Positions 8,901-18,100 of a stretch of 64,000 bases of DNA are shown here, in pieces (the first letter of the stretch is position 1; every line of letters starts with the position of its first letter). Source of the stretch: an uncultured Paraburkholderia sp. (GTDB lineage Bacteria; Pseudomonadota; Gammaproteobacteria; Burkholderiales; Burkholderiaceae); assembly GCA_940746715.1 (NCBI GenBank), contig CALNWN010000010.1, positions 154,324-218,323 of the forward strand. Direction: 5' to 3'. Both the position numbers and the translations under genes were made by a program. The notes beneath the pieces are model-generated. The model searched no databases. It had not been told where the DNA came from and saw nothing but the letters and a program-made list of their open reading frames with translations.

Positions 8901-9598
8901 CACAACCGCATTGGCAGGACCGCTGGCGCAGCGCGCCGCTGGATTGGTCGCCCGCGTATCGCGTGATTCCCACGCGCTTTCCGGCCTTCAATCTGTTCGA
9001 CCGGGTTGCATCGGCGGAAGATTTCGACGCGCTCTATGCGCTCGAAGCCATGACCAACGACCGGCTGCGCACGGAAGTCGGCGAACTCGATCTCGTGCCG
9101 CGCGAAGAACGCCGCTTCGGGCCGGGCTATGGGCCGATCATGGCCGCGCTCACGCATCTGAATCCGCTCGGCAGCCGCTTTTCGGATGGTACCTACGGCG
9201 TGTTCTATTGCGCCCGCACGCGCGCGACTGCCATCGCCGAAACGCGCTATCACACGGGCAAATTCATGGAAGCCACCGCCGAGCCGCCCATGCGCCAGCA
9301 AATGCGCCTTTACACCGTGGCGGCGCAAGGCGACGTGGTGGACCTGCGCGGCGACCCGAAGCTGGACCTCGCGGTGCTCTCGCCGGACGACTACCTCGCC
9401 GGCCAGTCGCTCGGACGCGCGGTGCGCGAAGCGGGCGCGCCGGGCATTGCGTATCCGTCAGTGCGCGATCCCGAGGGCGAATGCCTTGCGGCTTTCAAGA
9501 CCACGCTGCTGCGCGACTGTCACCACGCGGCCTATCTGGAATACAACTGGAACGGCACGAGCGTGGATATGGTGTTCGAGCTGAGCCAGGTCGGCTGA
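8897..9598 (+). CDS. RES-domain toxin (NAD+-targeting family)
   Basis: RES-domain toxins degrade or modify NAD+ (MbcT and relatives) or ADP-ribosylate a target (ParT). The start is GTG 8897 inside the GTGA overlap with the antitoxin stop, giving VTQPHWQDRWRSAPLDWSPA. The domain name-giving Arg, Glu and Ser regions can be followed: AYRVIPTRFPAFNLFDRV, then SRFSDGTYGVFYCARTRATA leading to IAETRYH, and PSVRDPEGECLAAF. 233 residues, usual length. Open reading frame with no lesion. Because the antitoxin is labile in such pairs, loss of the module is penalised, which may explain its survival among decayed neighbours. Confidence 0.9.
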   Translation: MTQPHWQDRWRSAPLDWSPAYRVIPTRFPAFNLFDRVASAEDFDALYALEAMTNDRLRTEVGELDLVPREERRFGPGYGPIMAALTHLNPLGSRFSDGTYGVFYCARTRATAIAETRYHTGKFMEATAEPPMRQQMRLYTVAAQGDVVDLRGDPKLDLAVLSPDDYLAGQSLGRAVREAGAPGIAYPSVRDPEGECLAAFKTTLLRDCHHAAYLEYNWNGTSVDMVFELSQVG

Positions 9599-9619
9599 GC
9601 GCGCGCCAACAAGCGGGAA

Positions 9620-10323
9620 TCAGGGCAGCGCCAACGCCGCGGCGCCTTCCGCGCGCGCTTCTTCCACCGAAATCGACCAGCGCCGCAGCGCCCTCGGCTC
9701 GACGAGCGTGAGCCGGCCGCCGGGCCCGAAGGCGCCGGTATCGATAAAGACCTGCGAACCGATCTGCTTGATGTCGCGCATCGGCGTGTGGCCGCAGTAG
9801 GTCAGCGACAAACCGCGCTGCCGCTGCGGATCGCCGTTGCCCATGGCGAGCTCGCGTCCCCACAGCAATTGCTGACGCGTTTCGGCGGAAAAATTGCCGG
9901 CGTCCAATTCGGCGTCGGTGCCGAAGAATTCGGCGTGCAGAACATTGAAGCGCTCCGGACCGCTGCCGACCACGCGCGCAAGCGGCAGCGTGCGCAGCCG
10001 CTCCGCATAGCGACGCAGGCTCTCGTCAGGCAGATTCGCCGCCCACGCGCCGCCAATGCCTTACCACCACTGACGCCGCAAGCGGCCGTCGGCCACGGCG
10101 CACAGCGCGTCTTCATGATTGCCAAGCACAGCGAAGAACCAAGGTCTGTCGAGCAGTGCGAGCGCCTGCTCCGAATGCTCGCCGCGGTCCACCAGGATCG
10201 CCCACTGAAAAAAGCCGGTCGCAAGCAGGATCGAATGAGACGAGGCGCAGCAGATAGCGCAATGCCGGCTACGTATGCGCGCTGCCTCTCGTAGCGCAGC
10301 AATCCAAAGCGCAAAGTTGACAC
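9620..10323 (-). pseudogene. Calcineurin-like metallophosphatase, multiply disrupted
   Basis: A PPP-type metallophosphoesterase of the Ap4A hydrolase/serine-threonine phosphatase group. A possible GTG start at 10323 gives VSTLRFGLLRYERQRAYVAG. The next residues should be the metal-binding GDIHG motif, but the sequence runs on in another frame as ALRYLLRLVSFDPACDRLFS, so the motif is deleted (about 10264-10270). An extra C at 10195-10196 interrupts VGD/LVDRGEHSEQ. Metal-binding GNHEDAL follows, then an in-frame TAA at 10061-10063 after RRQWW. The C-terminus from GIGGAWAANLPDESLRRYAE, through YCGHTPM, to the end at 9620 is intact. Three different lesions, one removing metal ligands. Confidence 0.8.
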
Positions 10324-10646
10324 AGAATCATGCGAAACCAGCGCGTTCCGGGAAAATCTTGCCGGAAATGGGGCGCCTGAAGGCGCGTCCTTGCTGGCTT
10401 CGCAAACCGCCAATTCCGCTTGCGAGCGCGGCAGGCCGCTTGCGTACGGCGGCTCATAAACGAATTTGACGAGCAGGCGCGAATGAAGTTGCGCATGCAC
10501 ATGTCGGCGCCTGCATTCCGCTTTCGATTGAAAGGAGCGCGCAAGGCCGTTGCGGAACACTATGCGTGCACTGCGCTCGCTCTCACATGGTGCACGGCGC
10601 GCACGAGTTAGAATCCGCGACACTTGAGCGCCTCACTGCCCAGCCC
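10324..10646. other. 323-bp gap without a recognised gene
   Basis: Lies between the presumed start of the metallophosphatase remnant (minus strand) and the DUF1345 gene (plus strand), so it should contain two divergent promoters. Short open frames exist on both strands but none has family motifs or a good ribosome-binding site. No strong repeat or hairpin was noticed. Confidence 0.4.
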
Positions 10647-11309
10647 ATGTTCACAAAATACTATCCGCAGACGCTTCGCAATCGCCCGCGCATGCTCATC
10701 GCGCTACTGTTCGGCATCGTGGCCGCCGCGTTAATGCCCGAGCACATGCGCCCCATGGTCCGTGTGCTGGTCGGCTGGGACACCACCGTGTGGAGCTATC
10801 TCGCGCTGATCTGGGCACATATGGCCGCTGCGGACGAGCACCGCGTGCGCGAATCCGCTCGTCGCGACGACGAGAACGCGGGCGTCGTGCTGTTCGTCAT
10901 CTGCGCGGCCACGATTGCCAGCATTGCCGCGATCGTGCTCGAGCTCGCTTCGGCGAAGGGCACCGCGGGAGCGTCGACGGTGTGGCACTACACGCTCACC
11001 GGACTCACGCTCATCGGCGCGTGGTTCATGATTCCCACCATCTTCACGCTGCACTACGCGCGGCTCTATTTCGATACCGACGCAAACGAAACGCCGCTGC
11101 TCTTTCCCGATCAATCGCTCGTGCCCGACTATTGGGACTTCCTGTACTTCTCGTTCACCATCGCCGTTGCTTCGCAGACATCCGATGTGGTGCTGCGCTC
11201 GCGCACCATTCGCCGCGCCGCGCTCGCGCAATCCATTCTGTCGTTCTACTTCAACGTCGCGGTGCTCGGCTTGTGCGTGAACATTGCGGCCGGCTTGCTC
11301 GGCTCGTGA
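10647..11309 (+). CDS. DUF1345 inner-membrane protein
   Basis: Function unknown. 220 residues from ATG 10647; the frame is open further upstream but MFTKYYPQTLRNRPRMLIAL is the natural beginning. Hydrophobic segments lie at roughly residues 15-32, 42-57 (WSYLALIWAHMAAA), 75-93 (VVLFVICAATIASIAAIVL), 107-125 and 190-215. The conserved DUF1345 part is TIFTLHYARLYF followed by DYWDFLYFSFTIAVASQTSD, a channel-like Y-F-T-G/A-S-Q pattern. No lesion. It is isolated: a decayed gene on the left and the glucan cluster 432 bp to the right on the same strand. Confidence 0.88.
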   Translation: MFTKYYPQTLRNRPRMLIALLFGIVAAALMPEHMRPMVRVLVGWDTTVWSYLALIWAHMAAADEHRVRESARRDDENAGVVLFVICAATIASIAAIVLELASAKGTAGASTVWHYTLTGLTLIGAWFMIPTIFTLHYARLYFDTDANETPLLFPDQSLVPDYWDFLYFSFTIAVASQTSDVVLRSRTIRRAALAQSILSFYFNVAVLGLCVNIAAGLLGS

Positions 11310-11378
11310 TTTCACCGCCGCGCGGCATCGCCTCGCGCACTCGCCGCTGTCGTTCTGTCATGCCAAGTCCCGTGTGAT

Positions 11379-11419
11379 CCCGTGTAAAACGCGGACCATA
11401 GCAGATCATTTTACACGGG
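11379..11419. repeat. Perfect 11-bp inverted repeat upstream of glgE
   Basis: CCCGTGTAAAA (11379-11389) and TTTTACACGGG (11409-11419) are exact reverse complements separated by 19 bp. The repeat lies in the 432-bp gap between the DUF1345 gene and glgE; the rest of that gap shows no gene. It is 70 bp after the DUF1345 stop and 322 bp before glgE. No T-run follows, so it is a poor intrinsic terminator. The half-site spacing (30 bp centre to centre, about three turns) would also suit a regulator binding two sites. Confidence 0.5.
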
Positions 11420-11741
11420 CTCGCACCATCCCGCAGCGCCGCGCGCTGATCTTCGCCGCAACCTTCCTGCAAGGGCACCCGCAACCCTCCCACGCTCGCC
11501 AGGCCCGCTCACTGGCACAGGCTTTGCTAACTTCCGCAGACGTTCTGGCCGGCCCGAGTCGCGACGCCTGGCGGCGAGGCACCCGTAACTGGCCAGCGGC
11601 GTGACGATCTTTGCACTACATCGACCAGTACGCGCCGTCAGTCTACGGATCGCGCGGCAGCCGGCTCTGGAAGCCCAATGAGCGCTGTGATCGCATGCCA
11701 ATTGCATCCACACCGCAGCAGGACAAATCTGGAAACGACCG

Positions 11742-14700
11742 ATGGAACCTCCAAACGGGTACGCGCCGCGGATCTATTTTTTTCATTCACTTCTGTTTGG
11801 GCCGCTTGACGCGTGGCCTGCGCAGTTCGCTCATGCGGCCGCGCTCGGTTTCGATCACGCGCTGATCGGCAGTCTCTTCGAGCCGGGCCGCGCGAGCCAT
11901 GGCCAGGTAGTCGGCAACCACGCGCGCCTGCATCCGGTGTTCGAAGCCGAGCAGCCCGCCGGCGACGCCATCCGCACACTCGCCGGCGAGGCGCGTTCGC
12001 ACGGCCTCACCTTGCTGGCGGATCTCGTGATCGACCGCGTCGCCGCCGACGGCACGCTTTACGCCGAGCATGTGGACTGGTTCCATCCGCTCGAAACGGA
12101 AGAAGCTCGCCTCGATCCGCGCCACGTGCATCGCGAGGACAACGTCGCGTATGCCAACTTCAGCGACGCCGGCACGCGTGCCGCGCTCGCCGACTGGTGG
12201 ACGCAGCAACTGCTCGCGCTCGCCGCGGCGGGCATTGGCGGTTTTCGCTTCGATTCGCCGCATCGAGCGCCGGTCGAAGTGTGGCGGCAACTGCGCGAGG
12301 CCGTGCGCGCCGCTCATCCCGACGTGCGCTTTCTCGCCGCGACGCCGGGCCTCGCCCGCGGCGATCTTGCCGGACTCGAAGGCGCGGGCTTCGACAGTGT
12401 GTTCTCGTCGGTGCGCTGGTGGGACTATCGCGCGAGCTGGATGGTCGAGGAGCACGCCGCGCTCGCGCGCATCGGCGGGCCGATTGCTTTCCCCGAAGCG
12501 CCGTACGGCACGCGGCTCGCCGCCGAGCTGAGCGATCCGCATGATTCGGGCATCGTCGAGCGGGCTTATCGGCGTGCGCTCTTCACCGCGTCCGCTGTCG
12601 GCACCGGCTGGATGATGCCGATGGGTTTCGAATACGGCGTGAGCGAACCGATGTCGCAGACACGAGGCGACGCGTCGCAATTCGCACTCGCGTGCCAGGC
12701 GAAACGCTTCGACCTGTCGCAACACGTCTCGCACGCCAACGAACTGTTGCGCAACGCGAAGGCGCTGCAGGTGAACGGCGACCTGCGCCCGTTGAGCGGA
12801 CCGGGCGCGCCCGCCGCTTTGCTGCTGCGCGCCGATCAGCCCGACCTGCGCGATGCCGACGAAGCGGTGCTGATCGCGATCAATCCCGAACTGGGTGCCC
12901 CGGTGCGCGTGGACCCGGCGCGTTTTCTTGCCGGCGTGCCCGGCAACTTCACGCGCTTCGTTGCGCTTGATGCGCCCGGCCGCGCGTCGCCCGCGGCGTT
13001 GACGCCGTTCACGCTCGCGCCCGGCGCGGTGCGTCTCTTTCAGGCCGTGACGGAAAAGCCGATCTGCCTCGCGCCGCCCATCGACAAAGCGAACAGCAAG
13101 CGCAGCGGACGCAAGACGGTGCTCGAAGCGATCAACGCGCCGCGCGTCGCGATTGAAAGCGTGATGCCTTCCGTCGACAACGGCCGCTTCGCGGCCAAGC
13201 GCAGCGTGGGCGAACGCGCCGAGATCAGCGCTGCAATTTTCGCCGAAGGCCACGACAAGATCGCCGCCGCCGTGCTGTGGCGCGCCGCCGACGAAAACAC
13301 CTGGCACGAAGTGTTGATGGCTCCGGCACAACCCGCGGGCCTCGACATCTGGAAGGCGCACATTCCGCTCGAACGCATGGGCCGTCATGAATTCACCGTG
13401 ATTGCCTGGCGCGACGACTTCGCTTCGCTTGTCGAGCACGTCGAGAAAAAGTTGAAGGCGGGTCAGACCGTCGAAATCGAACTCGACGAAGCCGCGCATC
13501 TGTTCGCGCTCGTGCTCGCCGAAGTGGAAACAGCCGAAGGCGCGGACAAGGCTCCGCTCGAACAGATCGTCACGCAGTTCAGGAAAGCCGACGAGGCGAA
13601 GCTCAAGCTGCTGCTCGACCCCGCCACCGCGAAGGCGATGACCGCCGCGCGCCACCGCCCGTTTCTGAGCCGCGATCCGGTGACCTACAAGATCGACGCC
13701 GAGCGCACCGCCGCGCGCTTTGCAAGCTGGTACGAGATCTTCCCTCGTTCGATGAGCGACGACGAATCGCGCCACGGCACCTTCGCCGATGTCACGAAGA
13801 AGCTGCCGCGCATTCGCGACATGGGCTTCGACGTGCTGTACTTTCCGCCGATTCATCCTATCGGCGTGACGAATCGCAAGGGCCGCAACAACACGCTGAA
13901 TGCGCAGCCCAGCGACGTGGGCAGCCCGTATGCTATCGGCGCGGCGGAAGGCGGCCACACAGCGGTGCATCCGCAACTCGGCACGCTCGACGACTTCAAG
14001 GCAATGCTGGCCGCCGCCCATGCGCACGGCCTCGAAATCGCGCTCGACTTCGCGATTCAATGCTCGCCGAATCATCCGTGGCTGAAGGAACATCCGACGT
14101 GGTTCGCCTGGCGTCCCGACGGCACGCTGCGTTACGCCGAAAATCCGCCGAAGAAGTACCAGGACATCGTCAACCCCGACTTTTACGCGCACGACGCGAA
14201 GCCCGACTTGTGGCTCGCCTTGCGCGACTTGATTCTGTTCTGGATCGAAGCGGGCGTGCATATTTTCCGCGTCGACAATCCGCACACGAAGCCCCTGCCG
14301 TTCTGGGAGTGGATGATCAACGACGTGCGCTCGCGCTATCCGGACACCATCTTCCTCGCCGAGGCATTCACGCGGCCGCGCATGATGAACCGGCTCGGCA
14401 AGATCGGCTTCTCGCAGTCGTACACGTACTTCACGTGGCGCGAGTCGAAGCGCGATTTCATCGAGTATCTGAGCGAACTCACGCAAACCGGTGCGCGCGA
14501 TTTCTACCGGCCGAATTTCTTCGTGAATACGCCGGACATCAATCCGCGTCATCTGCAATCGCAGGGACGCACAGGCTTTCTGATTCGCGCGGCGCTCGCG
14601 TCGACGCTGGCCGGCTTGTGGGGCGTGTATAGCGGCTTCGAGCTGTGCGAGGCGGCCGCGTTGCCGAACAGCGAGGAATATCTCGACTCCGAGAAGTACC

Positions 14701-15191
14701 AGTTGCGCGCGTGGGACTGGAACCGGCCCGGCAACATCATGGCCGAAATCACCGCGCTGAACCGGATTCGCCGCGCGAATCCCGCGCTGCAAACGCATCT
14801 CGGTCTCACGTTCCTGCCCGCCCACAACAACAACATTCTGTTCTTCGAAAAGGCGACCGAAGCACGCGACAACGTGATTGTCGTCGCGATCAATCTCGAC
14901 CCGTTCAACGAACAGGGCGCGGATATCGAGCTGTCGTGGGACACATTCCATAAATGGAATCTGCATGACCACGGCCCGCTCGAAGTCACCGATCAGATGA
15001 CGGGCGCGCGCTTCGAATGGCATGGCCGCTGGCAGCACGTGCGGCCCGGTCCGGGCCAGCCTTTTTCGATCTGGCGCATCGCGCCGCTCGGCGGGCTGCC
15101 TGCCGAGCGTCCCGATGAAGCCGACAGCGATTCGACCGGCGCCCCTCACGCAGACGCTGGCAACCCTACCCCGACGGAAGGTGCGATATGA
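11742..15191 (+). CDS. glgE: Alpha-1,4-glucan:maltose-1-phosphate maltosyltransferase with extra N-terminal GH13-like domain
   Basis: GlgE extends alpha-1,4-glucan with maltosyl units from maltose-1-phosphate, releasing phosphate. 1149 residues, far longer than the single-domain enzyme. Residues ~1-420 form an amylase-like domain (GIGGFRFDSPHRAP, Asp171) followed by a linker. From about residue 470 the real GlgE begins: N-terminal beta domain, then WYEIFPRSMSDDESRHGTF (~662), the GlgE block DVLYFPPIHPIG, nucleophile Asp845 in FRVDNPHTKPLPFWEWM, acid/base Glu874 in IFLAEAFTRPRMMN and Asp932 in VNTPDINPRHLQ. The N-terminal domain has Ala200 where the acid/base should be, so it is probably inactive. 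First gene of a coupled cluster: its stop overlaps the treS start (ATGA). No lesion over 3.4 kb. Confidence 0.93.
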   Translation: MEPPNGYAPRIYFFHSLLFGPLDAWPAQFAHAAALGFDHALIGSLFEPGRASHGQVVGNHARLHPVFEAEQPAGDAIRTLAGEARSHGLTLLADLVIDRVAADGTLYAEHVDWFHPLETEEARLDPRHVHREDNVAYANFSDAGTRAALADWWTQQLLALAAAGIGGFRFDSPHRAPVEVWRQLREAVRAAHPDVRFLAATPGLARGDLAGLEGAGFDSVFSSVRWWDYRASWMVEEHAALARIGGPIAFPEAPYGTRLAAELSDPHDSGIVERAYRRALFTASAVGTGWMMPMGFEYGVSEPMSQTRGDASQFALACQAKRFDLSQHVSHANELLRNAKALQVNGDLRPLSGPGAPAALLLRADQPDLRDADEAVLIAINPELGAPVRVDPARFLAGVPGNFTRFVALDAPGRASPAALTPFTLAPGAVRLFQAVTEKPICLAPPIDKANSKRSGRKTVLEAINAPRVAIESVMPSVDNGRFAAKRSVGERAEISAAIFAEGHDKIAAAVLWRAADENTWHEVLMAPAQPAGLDIWKAHIPLERMGRHEFTVIAWRDDFASLVEHVEKKLKAGQTVEIELDEAAHLFALVLAEVETAEGADKAPLEQIVTQFRKADEAKLKLLLDPATAKAMTAARHRPFLSRDPVTYKIDAERTAARFASWYEIFPRSMSDDESRHGTFADVTKKLPRIRDMGFDVLYFPPIHPIGVTNRKGRNNTLNAQPSDVGSPYAIGAAEGGHTAVHPQLGTLDDFKAMLAAAHAHGLEIALDFAIQCSPNHPWLKEHPTWFAWRPDGTLRYAENPPKKYQDIVNPDFYAHDAKPDLWLALRDLILFWIEAGVHIFRVDNPHTKPLPFWEWMINDVRSRYPDTIFLAEAFTRPRMMNRLGKIGFSQSYTYFTWRESKRDFIEYLSELTQTGARDFYRPNFFVNTPDINPRHLQSQGRTGFLIRAALASTLAGLWGVYSGFELCEAAALPNSEEYLDSEKYQLRAWDWNRPGNIMAEITALNRIRRANPALQTHLGLTFLPAHNNNILFFEKATEARDNVIVVAINLDPFNEQGADIELSWDTFHKWNLHDHGPLEVTDQMTGARFEWHGRWQHVRPGPGQPFSIWRIAPLGGLPAERPDEADSDSTGAPHADAGNPTPTEGAI

Positions 15192-18100
15192 AGCGTGACG
15201 ATCCCTCAGAGGCCGCATCGCAGGCAAGCGCAAGCACGGCAACCGCTACCGCAACGAAGGCGCGCACGCGTCGCCGCGGCAAGCCCGCCGCGCTGAGCGA
15301 CGATCCGCTCTGGTACAAGGACGCGATCATCTACCAGGTGCACATCAAGTCGTTCTTCGACGCGAATAACGACGGCGTCGGCGATTTTCCCGGCCTCATC
15401 GCCAAGCTCGACTACATTGCCGAACTCGGCGTGAACGCGATCTGGCTGCTGCCGTTCTACCCGTCGCCGCGCCGCGACGACGGCTATGACATCGCCGATT
15501 ACCGCAATGTGCATCCCGACTATGGCCAGCTTTCCGACGTCAAACGCTTCATTCAGGAAGCGCACGCGCGCGGCATCCGCGTGATTACCGAACTCGTGAT
15601 CAACCACACGTCGGACCAGCACCCGTGGTTCCAGCGCGCGCGGCGCGCGAAACCCGGCTCGAATCATCGCAACTTCTATGTGTGGTCCGATACCGACAAG
15701 AAGTATCCGGAAACGCGCATTATTTTTATCGACTCCGAGCCGTCGAACTGGACCCACGATCCGGTTGCGGGCGCGTACTACTGGCACCGCTTCTATTCGC
15801 ATCAGCCCGATCTGAACTTCGACAATCCCGCGGTGCTGCGGGAAGTGCTGCAGATCATGCGTTTCTGGCTCGATATGGGCATCGACGGGCTGCGGCTCGA
15901 CGCGGTGCCGTACCTCGTCGAACGCGAGGGCACGAACAACGAGAACCTGCCCGAAACGCACGCGATCCTGAAGAAGATTCGCGCGACCATCGACGCCGAG
16001 TATCCGAACCGCATGCTGCTCGCCGAGGCCAACCAGTGGCCGGAAGACGTGAAGGAATATTTCGGCGACGAAGACGAATGCCACATGGCATTTCACTTCC
16101 CGCTGATGCCGCGCATCTACATGTCGATTGCAAGCGAGGACCGCTTTCCGATTACCGACATCATGCGGCAAACGCCGGACTTGGCCGCGTCGAATCAATG
16201 GGCGATTTTCCTGCGCAATCACGACGAACTCACGCTCGAAATGGTCACGGACTCCGAGCGCGATTACTTGTGGAACACCTACGCAAGCGATCGCCGGGCG
16301 CGCCTGAACCTCGGCATTCGCCGCCGTCTCGCGCCGCTGATGGAGCGCGACCGCCGCCGCATCGAGCTGATCAATTCGCTGCTGCTTTCGATGCCCGGCA
16401 CGCCCGTCATCTATTACGGCGACGAACTCGGCATGGGTGACAACATTCACCTCGGCGACCGCGACGGCGTGCGTACGCCGATGCAATGGTCGTCGAATCG
16501 CAACGGCGGCTTCTCGCGCGCCGATCCCGAGCAGCTCGTGCTGCCGCCGGTAATGGGCGCGCTTTACGGCTTCGACGCTGTCAACGTCGAAGCACAAAGC
16601 CGCGATCCGCATTCGCTGCTCAACTGGACGCGGCGCATGCTCGCCACGCGTCGCGCGAAACAGACCTTCGGGCGCGGCACGATCCGCTTCCTGAAACCGG
16701 AGAATCGCAAGATCCTCGCGTATCTGCGTGAAATGCCCGGCGAGCCGCCCATTCTTTGCGTGGCGAATCTGTCGCGCGCGCCGCAGGCGGTCGAGCTCGA
16801 TCTGTCGGAGTTCAACGGCTCGGTGCCGATCGAAATGACCGCCGACTCGGTGTTCCCTGCCATCGGCCAACTGACTTATCTGCTGACGTTCCCGCCGTAC
16901 GGCTTCCTGTGGTTCCTGCTCTGCGAAGGCGGTCAGCGTCCGACGTGGGCGCAGGCGCACCCCGAGCCGTTGCCCGATTTTGTCACCATTGTGATCCGCG
17001 AGGGCCAGACTGGCCCGACGCCCGAAAACGTGCGCCTGCTCGAGTCCGAAGTGCTGCCTTCGTGGTTGAGCCGCCGGCGCTGGTTTGCGTCGAAGGATCA
17101 GAAGATGCACGCCGTGCGGCTCGCCGCGCTGACCACGATACCGAACGGCGGATTCGCGTTCACCGAAATCGAAGCGGACGTCGGCGATCACACCGAACGC
17201 TACGTAGTACCGATTGCGATCACGTGGGGCGGCGAGACGACGACGCCGCTCTTTCTGCAGCTCGCGCTGGCACGCGTGCGGCGCGGCCGCAACGTCGGGC
17301 ATCTGACCGACGCATTCGCGCTGCCGATCTTCGCGCACGGCGTGCTGCGCAAATTGCGCGAGCGCGCGGTCGTGCCGACCGTGCAGAAGAGCGAGATCAG
17401 GTTCATTCCGACTGAGCGCTTCGCGGAACTCGACGGTCTCGGCGAACGCCCGGAGATCCGCTGGCTCGCGGCGGAACAGAGCAACAGTTCGCTGATCATC
17501 GCGGACGCCGCGGTGCTCAAACTCGTGCGGCGTCTCGTGAGCGGCATTCATCCGGAAGCGGAAATCAGCCGCTATCTGACGCAGCTCGGCTATGCCAACA
17601 CCGCGCCGCTCTTCGGCGAAGTGGTGCGCGTGGATCCCGAAGGCGTGCCGCATACGCTCGCGATTCTGCAGGGCTTTGTCGACAATCAGGGCGATGCGTG
17701 GAACTGGTCGCTCGACTATCTGCGCCGCTCGGTCGACGAACTGGCGATCACCGTCGATACGGAGACCTCGTCGTCACCCGATCGCGCCAACGAGACCATC
17801 CTGCTCGAAGGCTACTCGGCACTCGCCGGCATCATCGGCAGACGGCTCGGCGAGCTGCATGTCGTGCTCGCCTCGCCGACCGACGACCCGGCGTTCTCGC
17901 CCGAACCCGCCGGCGCCGAACAGGTGAAGGCGTGGGTCGACGGCACGCAGTCCATGCTCGCAAGCGCGCTCGATCTGCTCGCGCCGCGCATCGACCAGCT
18001 GCTCGATGCCGAGACGAAAGCGCTCGCGCAAAGTCTGATCGACCGGCGCGCGGCGCTCGTCGAAGCCGTGAATCGACTCATTTCGGCGGACACGCAGGCG

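Noticed and set aside
11787..15242. 1151-codon open frame on the minus strand opposite glgE
   Set aside because: Composition is Arg/Ala/His-rich with no family motif; it mirrors codon positions of the real gene in GC-rich DNA. The same holds for 15206-17653 and 20762-22981 on the minus strand.
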